NCBI GenBank assembly: GCA_011109175.1
Contig: RDEW01000025.1
Location: 754,701-818,700 of the forward strand
DNA length: 64,000 nucleotides
Origin: Dicyema japonicum
Taxonomy: Eukaryota > Dicyemida > Rhombozoa > Dicyemidae
Reading direction: 5' to 3'
Under the pieces are notes generated by a model. The model made no database searches, was not told where the DNA came from, and saw only the letters and a list, made by a program, of their open reading frames with translations. Of this stretch, positions 23,160-32,824 are shown piece by piece. The first letter of the stretch is position 1. Each line of letters opens with the position of its first letter. A program made the translations under genes and the position numbers.

Positions 23160-23482
23160 TAGCCGCGTGGCGCCATGTGGTGCTGCGTGGTTAATTGATT
23201 GAAGTTTCTACTTGCTTGTCTGTTCCTCCTCTCTTCCTATTAGAGTGGCGTCATGTGATCCACCTGTCTAGGTGACGCCCAGTGCCAGGCTGGCACGAAA
23301 AAGGATCATTTGCTCTTCCCCACTCTACTGGAGTGGTTTCCACAACTTTATGTAATGGACGTCTTACCCTTTATGCTGATTCCGGATGGACTCTGTTTCT
23401 GTAGAAGTGGAAACTGGATACACTTAATTAGTTGTTTACTTTAACTTCTTTCTCGGTGTATCCGGGTTAATAAATTAAATTA
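23160..23482 (+). repeat. SINE-2 copy
   Basis: Second near-identical SINE-2 in the same orientation, with the same 5' start and the tail TCGGTGTATCCGGG plus TTAATAAATTAAAT. I could not define target duplications because both flanks are AT-rich. Confidence 0.9.
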
Positions 23483-23783
23483 ATAAACTTCAAAATTCGC
23501 TTTGACTATTTCAAAGTCAAACATATTCGAGCTGACGATTCACCCATCCAGAACAAGCTTACCCTTCATGAAAAAATTTTCTAAGCTTTTAAACTCACTA
23601 TCTCTAGGGATTTACAAGATGACCTGGCAACCGTGGACCTTGTTAGTGAGGCTGTAGTAGTTAGCTATTTATATGCGTTTCATAGGTCACCTGGGGTGGA
23701 GAAAAACAGTTTACGTCAGTAGCAGAACCTTAATGAGATAATTAATGTAAGCAAATAACAAAAAAAATTGTTTACCAAAAATA

Positions 23784-24517
23784 TTATTTGTGATTCAAGT
23801 CAAACCAAGTGACTCCATAAATAAGGAAAAGAGGTTTAGAAACAGTATTATCTCTAATAATCTGTTTAGCCTCCTCCAACGACATGTTAATAACCTCTAA
23901 TGACTCTTCTTCAGGTCCAACTTTATCCTCATCGGCGACTTCTGCGTAAAACATGGTCATTTTACCACCAGTCAGTCCTGTATTATTACTATGTTAACAC
24001 CAACTATCTACCATGTAGTTTGTAGCTCCACTAAAGACTTAGGATTTACACGGTAGCCACATTCTTCGAAAATCTCCTCTGCACATGTTTCCCTTAGGCT
24101 TCTTCCAGGTTTGTTGACTATTCCAGCACATAATTCGATGACATAGCCACTATTTGTTGGATAGTCATTAGTATTAATTGTCTTGGTTACATTTGAGATC
24201 ATGTCTCCATTTGTTGATTTGTTTTTCCTGAAATATTGAGCCAAATACACGGCTAAAGTAAACAAAATGATTAACCTGGTCGAAATTGTCGCACAAAAAC
24301 TAATTTTTCAGTTGTTTTGTTAAAAATAATGGCAGAAACACTAAACTATATTGAACAAATAACGTATCTCTGGCAAGAGAAATATCCCAACTCTTTTCTC
24401 TACCATTCTCGAGAATTATTATAATATTACCTGGGAATAATTCATTCTATAAAGTTTTAGATAATCAGATTTATCAACAGGAGAAACAAACACATTGGTT
24501 ATTTCTTTGTTAGACAT
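23784..24517 (-). CDS. NUDT14: Nudix hydrolase, NUDT14-like UDP-sugar diphosphatase
   Basis: Family members hydrolyse UDP-glucose and ADP-ribose in the cytosol. Five exons run from ATG at 24517; all four introns are 23 nt (24408-24430, 24341-24363, 24253-24275, 23989-24011). The order matches NUDT14: SWDISLARDTVSAIIFN, LVFVRQFRPAVYLAQYF, GYVIELCAGIVNKPGRSL, then the Nudix-box core EEIFEECGY, then GLTGGKMTMFYAEVADED and a C-terminal SKPLFLIYGVTWFDLNHK. The Arg usual before the first Glu of the Nudix core is Glu here. The length (~200 residues) fits the family. Substrate is inferred from similarity only. Confidence 0.88.
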
Positions 24518-24559
24518 AACTGATAATACAAAAAATTTAATAAATCATTATTAATTTAA

Positions 24560-24887
24560 AAATTAAAAAATTGAAAATTGTCTTTATTTATTACCCCGTG
24601 CAACAGAAAATCGAGGACGTTCAAAAGAAGGCTTTCAGAATGACGGAGCGGTGGTCTTGTGGGAGACACAGAACCGGACCGACTACTCTGGAGGCTCTTA
24701 TGAGACTAGACTCCAGATCACGGGAATGTGGCCCTGAAATTCAGTCAGCCGTCTGTACGTTCATGCGCGAGCATGGGGGAAGAACACCAGGCAAATATGA
24801 GGTCTTTGTTAGAATGCATCGGTATCACGCGATAATTAGTATGGTTTTACCGTGGTCTTGGGTTGTTAAATAAAATTAATAAATGCC
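24560..24887 (+). other. unidentified open frame, possibly LINE-derived
   Basis: About 100 codons (KIEDVQKKAFRMTERWSCG) in a GC-richer stretch. The IEDVQKKAFRM string recalls the region after the reverse transcriptase in some LINEs, but there is not enough to assign it. Confidence 0.2.
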
Positions 24888-24900
24888 AACCTGTACAAGA

Positions 24901-25229
24901 AGCCGGGTGGCTTAGTGGTTAGGTGTCGGGCTTAAGTGGCTTAGGCTACGGGTTCGAATTTCGCTGCTGTTCACCTGGTGGAAGGTTCCACGCATCTACG
25001 ATGCAGAAAGGGTTTGACGAGTGACGCCGTCATCAGTGAATACTCACTGCTGAACTGGATTGTCTAGAAAGGACACTCACACAAGAAAAAGAATAAAAGA
25101 AGTGAAGATCCTTGGTTCTACGATTAGTTAAAATTAACTGTTCTTTACTTAAATAAAGTGTGTGTCCTGCCTATGCGGAGCTATAAATACTATGGCTCTC
25201 GTGAAAAGGCTTTATTTATTATTATTATT
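24901..25229 (+). repeat. SINE-1 copy with 13-bp target duplication
   Basis: Complete element with A-box TGGCTTAGTGG, B-box GGGTTCGAATTTC, family body, and 3' tail CTCGTGAAAAGGCTTTA followed by ATT repeats. It is flanked by the direct repeat AACCTGTACAAGA at 24888-24900 and 25230-25242, showing target-primed insertion of a full unit about 330 bp long. Confidence 0.95.
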
Positions 25230-25500
25230 AACCTGTACAAGACCAGGAATGCAAAGTTGCCATTCTGACTATCATGTACACTCTATGGCAACGGGGCAGA
25301 TCACCTTTTCTCGTGTCCTGGCTTGTCTTCTTTGTCTTCACCGGACGAGATCAACTTTTTGGAGCTCTAGGAAGTCTGTCATTGGTAGTTACGTTTTTGT
25401 TAGCTACCAGTTTCCTTTACTTGAAGGGACCGGGGGTATAAATAATAACTCCATGGTCCTAGATAAGGAAAGACAAATATAGTCAACTTGTTAAGCGATC

Positions 25501-25743
25501 TTAGTTCCCGAAATTATTAGTGTCATCTTGTCTGTTGTTCTCCATTGTATCCAGCTCTGCCAGTAAGCGCCTTTTATCCTGCTTACTCCGGAAATTGATA
25601 GAGTAAGAGAACTTATGGGCCATCGACTTCCTTTCGTTTGGTATAAAGTAGTTTTCTGCCTTCTTCACAAAATCTGAGGAATCCGACTTCACATTTACGG
25701 ATCGTAGCTTCCGCGAGTAGAGAATTGATTCATAAACCACCAT
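25501..25743 (-). other. unidentified open frame
   Basis: Eighty codons (YSRKLRSVNVKSDSSDFVKK, then RRLLAELDTMENNRQDD) with ordinary composition and a TAA stop. No start context or family was recognised. Host exon or transposon. Confidence 0.2.
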
Positions 25744-25929
25744 GCAAAAAGTTGACAGCTGCTATAATCTACCGGTAAAGTTTTATTTGTCAAAATTTTA
25801 AGTTCTCCACTCGAGTTAACGTAAAACATTTAATTTCCGAAGCCTTTTATAAGGGTTTGCTTGGAGGGGGTCCTGAACTTAATCGGTAAAGTAAGATAGC
25901 CTCTCTCCCTCCAACCTTTCAACGACATC

Positions 25930-26240
25930 AACTGACCCAGGCTCTGCTGCGGAGAAGGCGGAGACCCTAAAAATAAAAAAAATACGCATGTCTTGGAGGA
26001 CAATACATCTTCGAACCAGTGGCAGTCGAAACGACAGGAATTATTGGAAGCAGGTCACTGACCCTGCTAAACAGGGTCGGCTCGCTCATCGCGAAGAAGA
26101 AAAACGATGGGAGAGAAAGGAGCTGACTCATTGAGCAATTTTTCCGTGCAAATCGTTAGGGGAAATACGTTTTCAACTATGAGAGCAGCCAGCAGTTGTT
26201 AACTGTTAGTTTTTTGCGTTTAAATAAAATTCGTGTCTCC
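25930..26240 (+). mobile_element. LINE family D C-terminal fragment
   Basis: The plus strand reads FEPVAVETTGIIGSRSLTLL then SLIAKKKNDGRER, matching the far C-terminal end of family D (F.PVAVET.G, then a Ser/Arg-rich tail). 5'-truncated. Confidence 0.55.
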
Positions 26241-26689
26241 TAAAAAATTATAAACCAATATTATCATAATATAGCAGATAAATTGCTCCGTAGTTCATTT
26301 TTAGGTTGAGGCGGTGACGAGGCGGTGACGACATCTCTTTGCAATATGTCTTATTCGTATTCCTTACCGACTTCTCCGTTTACTCTGGGAACTTTTAATT
26401 TCATAGAACTCACTGTGTTAAAAGTGTGTGGGCAGCATCTGACCATGTCGCAGTGCTGCAAATCAAATGCGGAAATAAAACTAACTCAGTCATTTTCATT
26501 ATAAATGTATATGCCTTAACTGGAGCGCGATTCTTAACAAATATCGAAGAGCTGGACGCATTTACTCTACTCCCACTAGAATATACAAAGCTTTTGTCAT
26601 TTCGGTACTAACCTGAAATTCTGGGACTTGGGAAATCTCTAAACGTGAAATGGATCGTCTTGACTCTTGCTACAGAGCTCAGCTAAAAT

Positions 26690-27090
26690 CAGGTAATCAA
26701 GATCAACTGGTTCATGAAGAAACCTTTATAATAAATGCAAATTCGCTGTGCTGTCAGATGATATTTTCAAATCAAGATGGAGCCTCTTTGGCCGCGTCTA
26801 AATGACCTGATCCCCGCAAATGACGCAATGGACAACTACATCGCACACACAGGAGCCGGATTCTGTGGAAGGACAAGAACAAAACTTCCGACTATCTTGA
26901 ATGAAGACCTATCGGAGATTGGTATGAAACTAACTTCGGAGGACGACCAAGACAAAACTAGCGCGCAACAGAAGATCATGGTCGAGGCTGACGGAAAGGA
27001 TGATTCGGAATACGGCACAATGAAAACTAATTTCATGTTTTCTCGGGAGTGCACTTTAAAAATAATAATAAGTTTATTTTTAATAGATTA
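26690..27090 (+). mobile_element. LINE family A 3' end
   Basis: The plus strand contains PANDAMDNYIAHTGAGFCGR, TKLPTILNEDLSEIGMKL and KTNFMFSREC, matching the C-terminal part of family A. It ends with TCTCGGGAGTGCAC and an AATAATAATA tail near 27070. 5'-truncated. Confidence 0.75.
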
Positions 27091-27179
27091 CTTACAAGCA
27101 TCTTTCTATTAATTCCATTTCCATTAAAATTTTAGTTATTTTTTACTTCAATAAAATTTTTGAATAAAGCAATCCGAAT

Positions 27180-28040
27180 TATATACCGCCAGACAATCAA
27201 TCTTGTTGATTTCTGCAGCGCAATGGGTCTATATTTGTTTAATACGAGTTTTGAACACCCCGCTAAACACAAGACGACTTGGGTGGGCTACAGATGTGGG
27301 ATTAATGGACAACAAGATTGACTACATCCTTTGCGCAAAAGAGATTACTACTGGATTTAATAAGTTGCGGAGGGACATTACTTGACAGTGACCATAAACT
27401 GGTCGTCGCACGGATGAATATGAAACGATATTTTGGCATAATCGAAAGAAAACAGAAGGTTGCAGCCACGGGTCGCTGACTGGCTAAGAAGACTAAGTGA
27501 GAACATTACAAAAAGAAAATGCTTCCACGATACCTTTCTGAAGCACTTGTGTGAATTGGATACTACCAAAGAACCAACTATTGCACTTACTATGGTTTTG
27601 AACGTGCTAAAATCAACGGAAGAAAAGCTTGTCGGATATCAAGGAAAGGGCGAAAAGACCCTTGCTATATGACCCTACAATCAGACAGTTATCTGACTAG
27701 CAAAAGTGTTAATGAATCAATACTTGGATGACAAAGCACACTAAGTCAGTAACACACTATATGAGAGTCGAATTTTTTCTGCAGTCAAAATTGTAACAAA
27801 AGGATTACCAAGGTCATCTATCAAAGTGTAAGTTGGTACGCCTTATACTGAATCAAGGCCGTTATTTCATGACATTATTCCAAGTTGGCAATCCAAGGAT
27901 CAGTCAATTCATTGGAACACCTTTTAATCTGCTGAAAGATAACCGTTCAGTTGGCCACGACGGCTTTCCTGGTGAGCTGTTAAAATATGTCACATGGGCG
28001 GCGCGTAACGCATGGGCAGCCTGTTACATTTTTTCGACCT
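27180..28040 (+). mobile_element. APE-type LINE: endonuclease end and start of reverse transcriptase
   Basis: Endonuclease remnants include GLYLFNTSFEHPAKHKTTWVG-like residues split over frames, DNKIDYILCAKEI and SDHKLVVARM, the final conserved Asp-His of this nuclease. About 500 bp later NRSVGHDGFPGELLKYV matches the start of the family A reverse transcriptase (NKSPGLDTINPELLKYG). This links an APE endonuclease to family A. Several stops. Confidence 0.6.
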
Positions 28041-28068
28041 TGAAAAGGTCTTTTGATTATCCGACATT

Positions 28069-28171
28069 ATTATTATTAATGTCGGATCACTGGGTCAAAA
28101 AGAAAGAAATAAAAGTTCTCATCTAACTAAGTGATCCCAGATCGACAAAGGTGAGGTTGAGTCCCTCATTG
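28069..28171 (-). mobile_element. LINE family B-type 3' end with 14-bp target duplication
   Basis: A 5'-truncated insertion of about 100 bp. On the minus strand it reads CTGGGATCACTTAG, then ATTTCTTTCTTTTTGACCC, then a TAATAATAATA tail. It is flanked by GATTATCCGACATT at 28055-28068 and 28172-28185. It interrupts the plus-strand LINE sequence around 28 kb. Confidence 0.8.
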
Positions 28172-28309
28172 GATTATCCGACATTTAATTTTATATATCC
28201 GATTTATATCGTGATTTAATCCTGTTAAATTAGTTTTTTATTTATAAATGTTATGATTATAAAGATTTTATTTTTTATAGCGGTAAACCTAGATTTCTAG
28301 CGTGATTTA

Positions 28310-29760
28310 TAGCATGGAAGATTATTTTGTTGCAATGGCTTCTTACAAGGGTTTTGTGAAAGATTGTGTTGAATATCCAAACTTTAAAAGATGCTTTGCA
28401 TGATAAATTTCCCGAAAATCTTCCGAGGCACCGAAAATATAGGCTTGTAAAGAAGATAGAGAATTTTTCTATTATCAATGACAGGTATTGTAAATTTTCA
28501 ATAATTTTAGACTGTATCTTAAATCAACTGATTCCAAGTTAGTCATATCCCTGGATAATGAAACCGAAATGGAGCATGTTGCGAAATCGTTGTACGAGTT
28601 TTCACACGGAGGAGTCAATAAAATTGAGTATGAATGTCGACAAAGATACTTCACTGTAAAGAATGAGATTATCAGAAAAGTCATTCGAAATTGTGAAGTC
28701 TGCAAATTTTCGCGTCCTTTAAAAGTTCGTGATTTTTTATAATTGTAGATTGGAGATATAAATCACCATGTGTTTGCTTCTTCTCCAAATGAACGTTTTC
28801 AGGAGATCTAATAGACCTGAAAAAATTTTCAACATTAAATGAAAATTTAAAATGGATTTTAACGGTCATTGACATATATAGTAGGTTGGTTTTTTTTAAT
28901 TTATAGATTCGCTTTTGTACGCCCACTCTATAATAAGTCTGGTAAAGAAGTATGTGAAAACTTAAGATCTTTATTCCGCCTGAATAGGCCATGTAAATTT
29001 CTTCAGTCGGACAATGGTTCTGAATTTAAAAATCAAGAAATAACAAAACTTTGCGAAGATTTTAACATTAAGCAAATTCACGGAAGGCCTAACAATCCAC
29101 GAGCACAAAGAATTGTCGAAAGATTTAATCAGACAATCACGAGGAAGTTGTCAAAAATGCTGGATGACAGTGAAAAAAAGTGGATTGATAAATTAGAAAG
29201 TGCTGTCTACAGTTACAACATATCGGTCCATTCATTTTCTAACGAAAGTCCTTTCGAAAGATATCGAGGAATTAAGGGAATAAATTCAATAATTAATGGT
29301 TATACTTATAACATTATGACTTAGATAATTTAAGTGATGAGTGTGCGATTCCAGAACAAATTGACGATTTGGTTAATTGTTCGACTCCAGAATCTATTGA
29401 AAATTCACGTAGTTTGATTTAAAAAATTTATATCTAGATAATTCCCAGTCAGATAATTTGTGTCCGAATGCGAAGAGATTCAATTTCGAAATTAAATCGA
29501 TTGAAGAAAATTCTAATTATTACAAAGCTATGAACAGGAAAATGAATGTTCATAATAGTAAATATACTTTTAACATGGGAGATAAAGTATGAATCAAAAA
29601 CATTAATAAATAGGTTCGGGCTAAAAAGGACTTTGGAACAAATCCCTCATTGCGACTGGATAAGTTTGAGTCTCAGTATTATCCAGTTGCAGAAATAATT
29701 AATATTTTATCGAATAATCGCGTGGAGGTAGTTTTAAATAGTTTAATTTGATAGATAAAA
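28310..29760 (+). mobile_element. Ginger/KRBA2-like DNA transposon with micro-introns
   Basis: Integrase-type transposase, cut-and-paste in known Ginger elements. Exons are separated by 26-nt (28491-28516 region), 24-nt (28731-28754 region) and 22-nt (28884-28905 region) GT-AG introns. Order: H2C2 zinc finger (HGGVNKIEYECRQRYF, then CEVC), a DDE core with VIDIYSRFAFVRPL, QSDNGSEFKNQ and RIVERFNQTI, then a C-terminal GDKV-type SH3-like end (NMGDKV, YYPVAEIIN). Defects: a one-base loss at FQ/DLID near 28799, in-frame stops near 29420 and 29590. Ends were not identified. The gypsy-retroelement alternative is disfavoured because I see no protease or reverse transcriptase and because it has introns. 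Confidence 0.75.
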
Positions 29761-29769
29761 AATTCGAAA

Positions 29770-30040
29770 GGAGAAATATCGAATGTATTAATGAGTAGAC
29801 TAAAAAAAGTTACTTAAATTTAATTTTTTGTGGTTAATAAATCATTTATATTAATTAATTAATTGAAGTTAATCTTGGTTCAAGGTTACTGTAACAGGCT
29901 GCCCATAGGTAACGCTTGTCCCATGTGACAAAATATGCCCCAGTATGCGTCAGAATAACTATTGCTGAAATTTTAAACAAATGATTTGAACGGCACAACC
30001 CTATTCCCATAGGACACAAAATACACTACCATTTCAAAAA
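29770..30040. other. no gene recognised
   Basis: AT-rich sequence after the transposon. A short GC-richer piece near 29880-29960 could be a repeat scrap. Confidence 0.3.
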
Positions 30041-30044
30041 TCTG

Positions 30045-30200
30045 AATTATTATTATTATTAAAAAGCACTCCCGAGAAAACATAAAATTAGTTAAATTTC
30101 CCTTGTGCCGTATTCCGAACCATCTCTCCGTTAGCTTCGACCATGATCTTCTGTTGCGCACTAATTCTCTGAGGTAGTCCAGGTCGTCCGCCATTTCATT
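30045..30200 (-). mobile_element. LINE family A 3' end
   Basis: Minus strand: SWSKLTERWFGIRHKGNLTN then FMFSREC, with TCTCGGGAGTGCTTTTT and AATAATAATAATAATT at the end. This is the same 3' end as the copy at 27.05 kb, heavily 5'-truncated. Confidence 0.75.
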
Positions 30201-30279
30201 ATAATATCATATGCTGTCCACACCCTTGTAACGTAGTGAATCTAAAAAAAAAGATTACTAGAAATTCTCATACCCAATA

Positions 30280-31460
30280 TCTTATTGACTACTGTTAAAA
30301 AAACAGTATCTACCATCGTCTTAAATCGTATACAAAACATAGTAGAAGAATACCTGTCGCACAGTCAGAGTGGCTTCAGGCGCGGACTGTTAACCTCTGA
30401 TGTTGTATAGAGTCATCGTTTGTATGCAGCTCCATGCCAAAAATTTGCGTTAAGGGAATTGATCTTAGCAAGGCGTTCGACAACATCAACAGAGAAAAAC
30501 AGATGAACATGCTAACCAACATATTAAATGAGGACTGCCTGAGGCTAGTGAGATTCCTTCTTGCAGAAACAGAGCTAACTGTGAAAGCTGGCATGAAGCA
30601 CTCTGATAAGTTCTTTACTGAAATTGGTATTCCACAAGGGGATTCTCTGTCCCATTTTGTTTGCCGTATATTTGGAGGCGGCGATTAGAGATCTGAGAAA
30701 GACCATGGGCCCCAGTCATCAACAAATCACCGAACTTATATACGCGGATGACGTGGACTTTATCTACTAATAAGGTCTTGTCGAGTCCGCGTACGTACAC
30801 CATAGATATCACTCGCAAAATGGAATCTACGGATAAATCTCAACAAAACAAATATGTACAATTTGGACGCATATCGTCAAGTCAAGAAATGATGAAAAGT
30901 GGAGATACGAAATGAAACTTGGTTCACTGTTGGGAAACTCGGGGAATATCAGCAGAAGAAAGATGCTGGCCACTATCTTCTTTAAGAAAATGTAAAATAT
31001 TTGGATACAAAAAAGGCACATCTTTTTCGGACTAAGGCTAAAATTGTATAACACGTTTATCCGTCTCATTCTGTTATACAACTCGGGTATCTGGGGGACA
31101 AGTGAACAAGAGTTGGATAAACTTGACACGTTTCATCGGCGGCACGTCATCCTTAAAATACAATGGCCGAAGAAAATATCAAATGAAAAATTATAAAAAA
31201 TATGCAATGCTAAACGAACAAGCCATGAAATTGTGGAGTTCAGATGGAGGCTATTTGGCCTAAGGCTAAACTGCGACACACCATGTAATACCAGCATGTC
31301 TAAAAAGAGACTACCGGGGAATCGGAAAAATTTAAATTCCGTGGGTGACCTGGATGACATTAGGAACAAAAGTTCACGGAAACTAAGTTGTGACACTACA
31401 TCATCCCGGATAGTACTTATTATAATAAGCAACATTCGTAAAATCATAATATTTATAATT
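30280..31460 (+). mobile_element. LINE family A copy, reverse transcriptase to 3' end
   Basis: Plus strand: GIDLSKAFDNINREKQMNML, IPQGDSLS, YADDVDF near 30742-30762, KLGSLLGNSGN, and FRWRLFGLRLN near 31230. This is the family A order. Frameshifts split it. It ends near 31440 at a CTTATTATAATAA tail and meets the following minus-strand copy tail to tail. Confidence 0.8.
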
Positions 31461-31475
31461 TAACTCGTGCAGCAT

Positions 31476-32575
31476 TCAAAACAATTTTCCGGACCAACTT
31501 CTTCCAATCTCCTCGATCGTAAAGAGTTTCCTCAACTCGTCCAGGTTGTCCCCACTTCTTAGACGTTTGTTCACGAGCTTTAGATCTCCGTCAAGTGTTT
31601 CAGGTAGTGTAATACGCCGGCGTCCACGAAGACACGGTCCCTGTCTCATGAAGTAGTCCTCCATTGCTATGTTTGCTGGAGCGTCCAAGTCCATACGCAA
31701 GATATGTCCAAATAGCCTCCAGCGAATATCAGCAATTTTGAGACTCAGTGGACCTATGAACATCTCTTGTACAGCGATTCCTTTTTTATTCTTGCTGGCC
31801 AATTCAGTCTTAGTAGGGATCTAAGTTGTCTTCGATGGAAAGAGTCTAGTCCAAGTTGTTCGGTTTTGGACGTTCCCCAGGTCGATGAATTGTACACTAG
31901 GATCGGCTTGGCAAAGGCTTCATACAGTCTCAGACGAAGTGATGTGCAGGATCGTCGTTTGCCAATCCACTCTTTCTTCAACTTGTTCATCGTTACCCAA
32001 GCGAAGGCCTTCCTTTTGGCAATATCTTGACTGTCTCCAAGTAAAGAGCCAAGTTTGTTTGTTTTTCGCCATGTTTCACTTGATCTGCTTTCCATTCTCC
32101 TGATTTCCACAATGTCGGTTTTTGCTGTGTTCATTCCAAGGAACCATCGGTTCAGCTCAGCAGGTGCCACCTCGAGGAGTCGAAGTAGGGCCAATTTGTC
32201 TTCTGACACAAAGTCGACGTCGTCCGCATAAGCAATTTCGACGATGTTGCCATCATAGAGATTTATTTATTAACCCCGGGATCACTAAGAAAGAAAGACA
32301 AAGTAAAGTCAACAAGTTATGTAATCCCAGTTCCCGCAACCAAACGTGCCATCCTAAGCCTGTGCGTCTCCTTTGTTCCCACTGTCGAACGGAAATCCCT
32401 TCTTTGATCTTTGCAGAGGAAGCCGATTGAATTTTTTGAATGGTTAACGTGGTGTCTTGTGGCTCACCCGAGAAAATGTCACCCATTCCAAAAAGGAACG
32501 AAAGAGCCAATAACTTCTCCCCACCTCTTGGGGGTTCCCGTAAGCCATCATAGAGATAGTACTTGCGATCTTAAT
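31476..32575 (-). mobile_element. LINE family A copy, interrupted by a family B insertion
   Basis: Minus-strand frames run from EIAYADDVDFVSEDKLALL (32209-32250) through RSSETWRKTNKLGSLLGDSQ, WIGKRRSCTSLRLRLYEAF to RWRLFGHILRMDLDAPANIA and LPETLDGDLKLVNKRL. A few stops only. The sequence LYDGNIVE just before the YADD box is split by a family B insertion at 32263-32543, with the remaining RKYY codons at 32558-32570. 5'-truncated near 32575. Confidence 0.85.
32263..32543 (-). mobile_element. family B LINE insertion with 5' inversion (twin priming)
   Basis: Nested insertion flanked by GCCATCATAGAGAT at 32249-32262 and 32544-32557. On the minus strand the right part (32263-32420) is a 3' end in sense orientation (TCTTTCTTAGTGATCCCGGGG, then a TTAATAAATAAAT tail). 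The left part (32421-32543) is LINE 5' sequence in the opposite orientation, matching 54655-54760 (TGGCTCACC, AGCCAATAACTTCTCCCCACC). Confidence 0.9.
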
Positions 32576-32824
32576 AAACCGCATTATAAAACAAAAAGTT
32601 AATGTTTTTAAATATTAAACATATAAAAGTAAAGATTAAGTTATTTTGTTAATAGCATGCAGCAGGTTGTCCTGTGCTTATTTTAAGTTAAACCCTAATG
32701 ATAAGAATTTGGAGGAAAAGACTCTATCATACAGTCAACTGAGGAGTCCAGCATCGATGACCCGTTTGGCAGAGGTTACTATTGACCATCATTTAAGCTT
32801 GGTCTATATAAGAAAATTGAAAAT

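Noticed and set aside
28055-28090. Palindromic ATT-rich hairpin as a terminator
   Set aside because: It is explained by the LINE tail meeting its own target duplication.
28310-29760. Ty3/gypsy retroelement as the source of the integrase
   Set aside because: I find no protease, reverse transcriptase or LTR nearby, and copies share introns, which retrotransposition would have removed.
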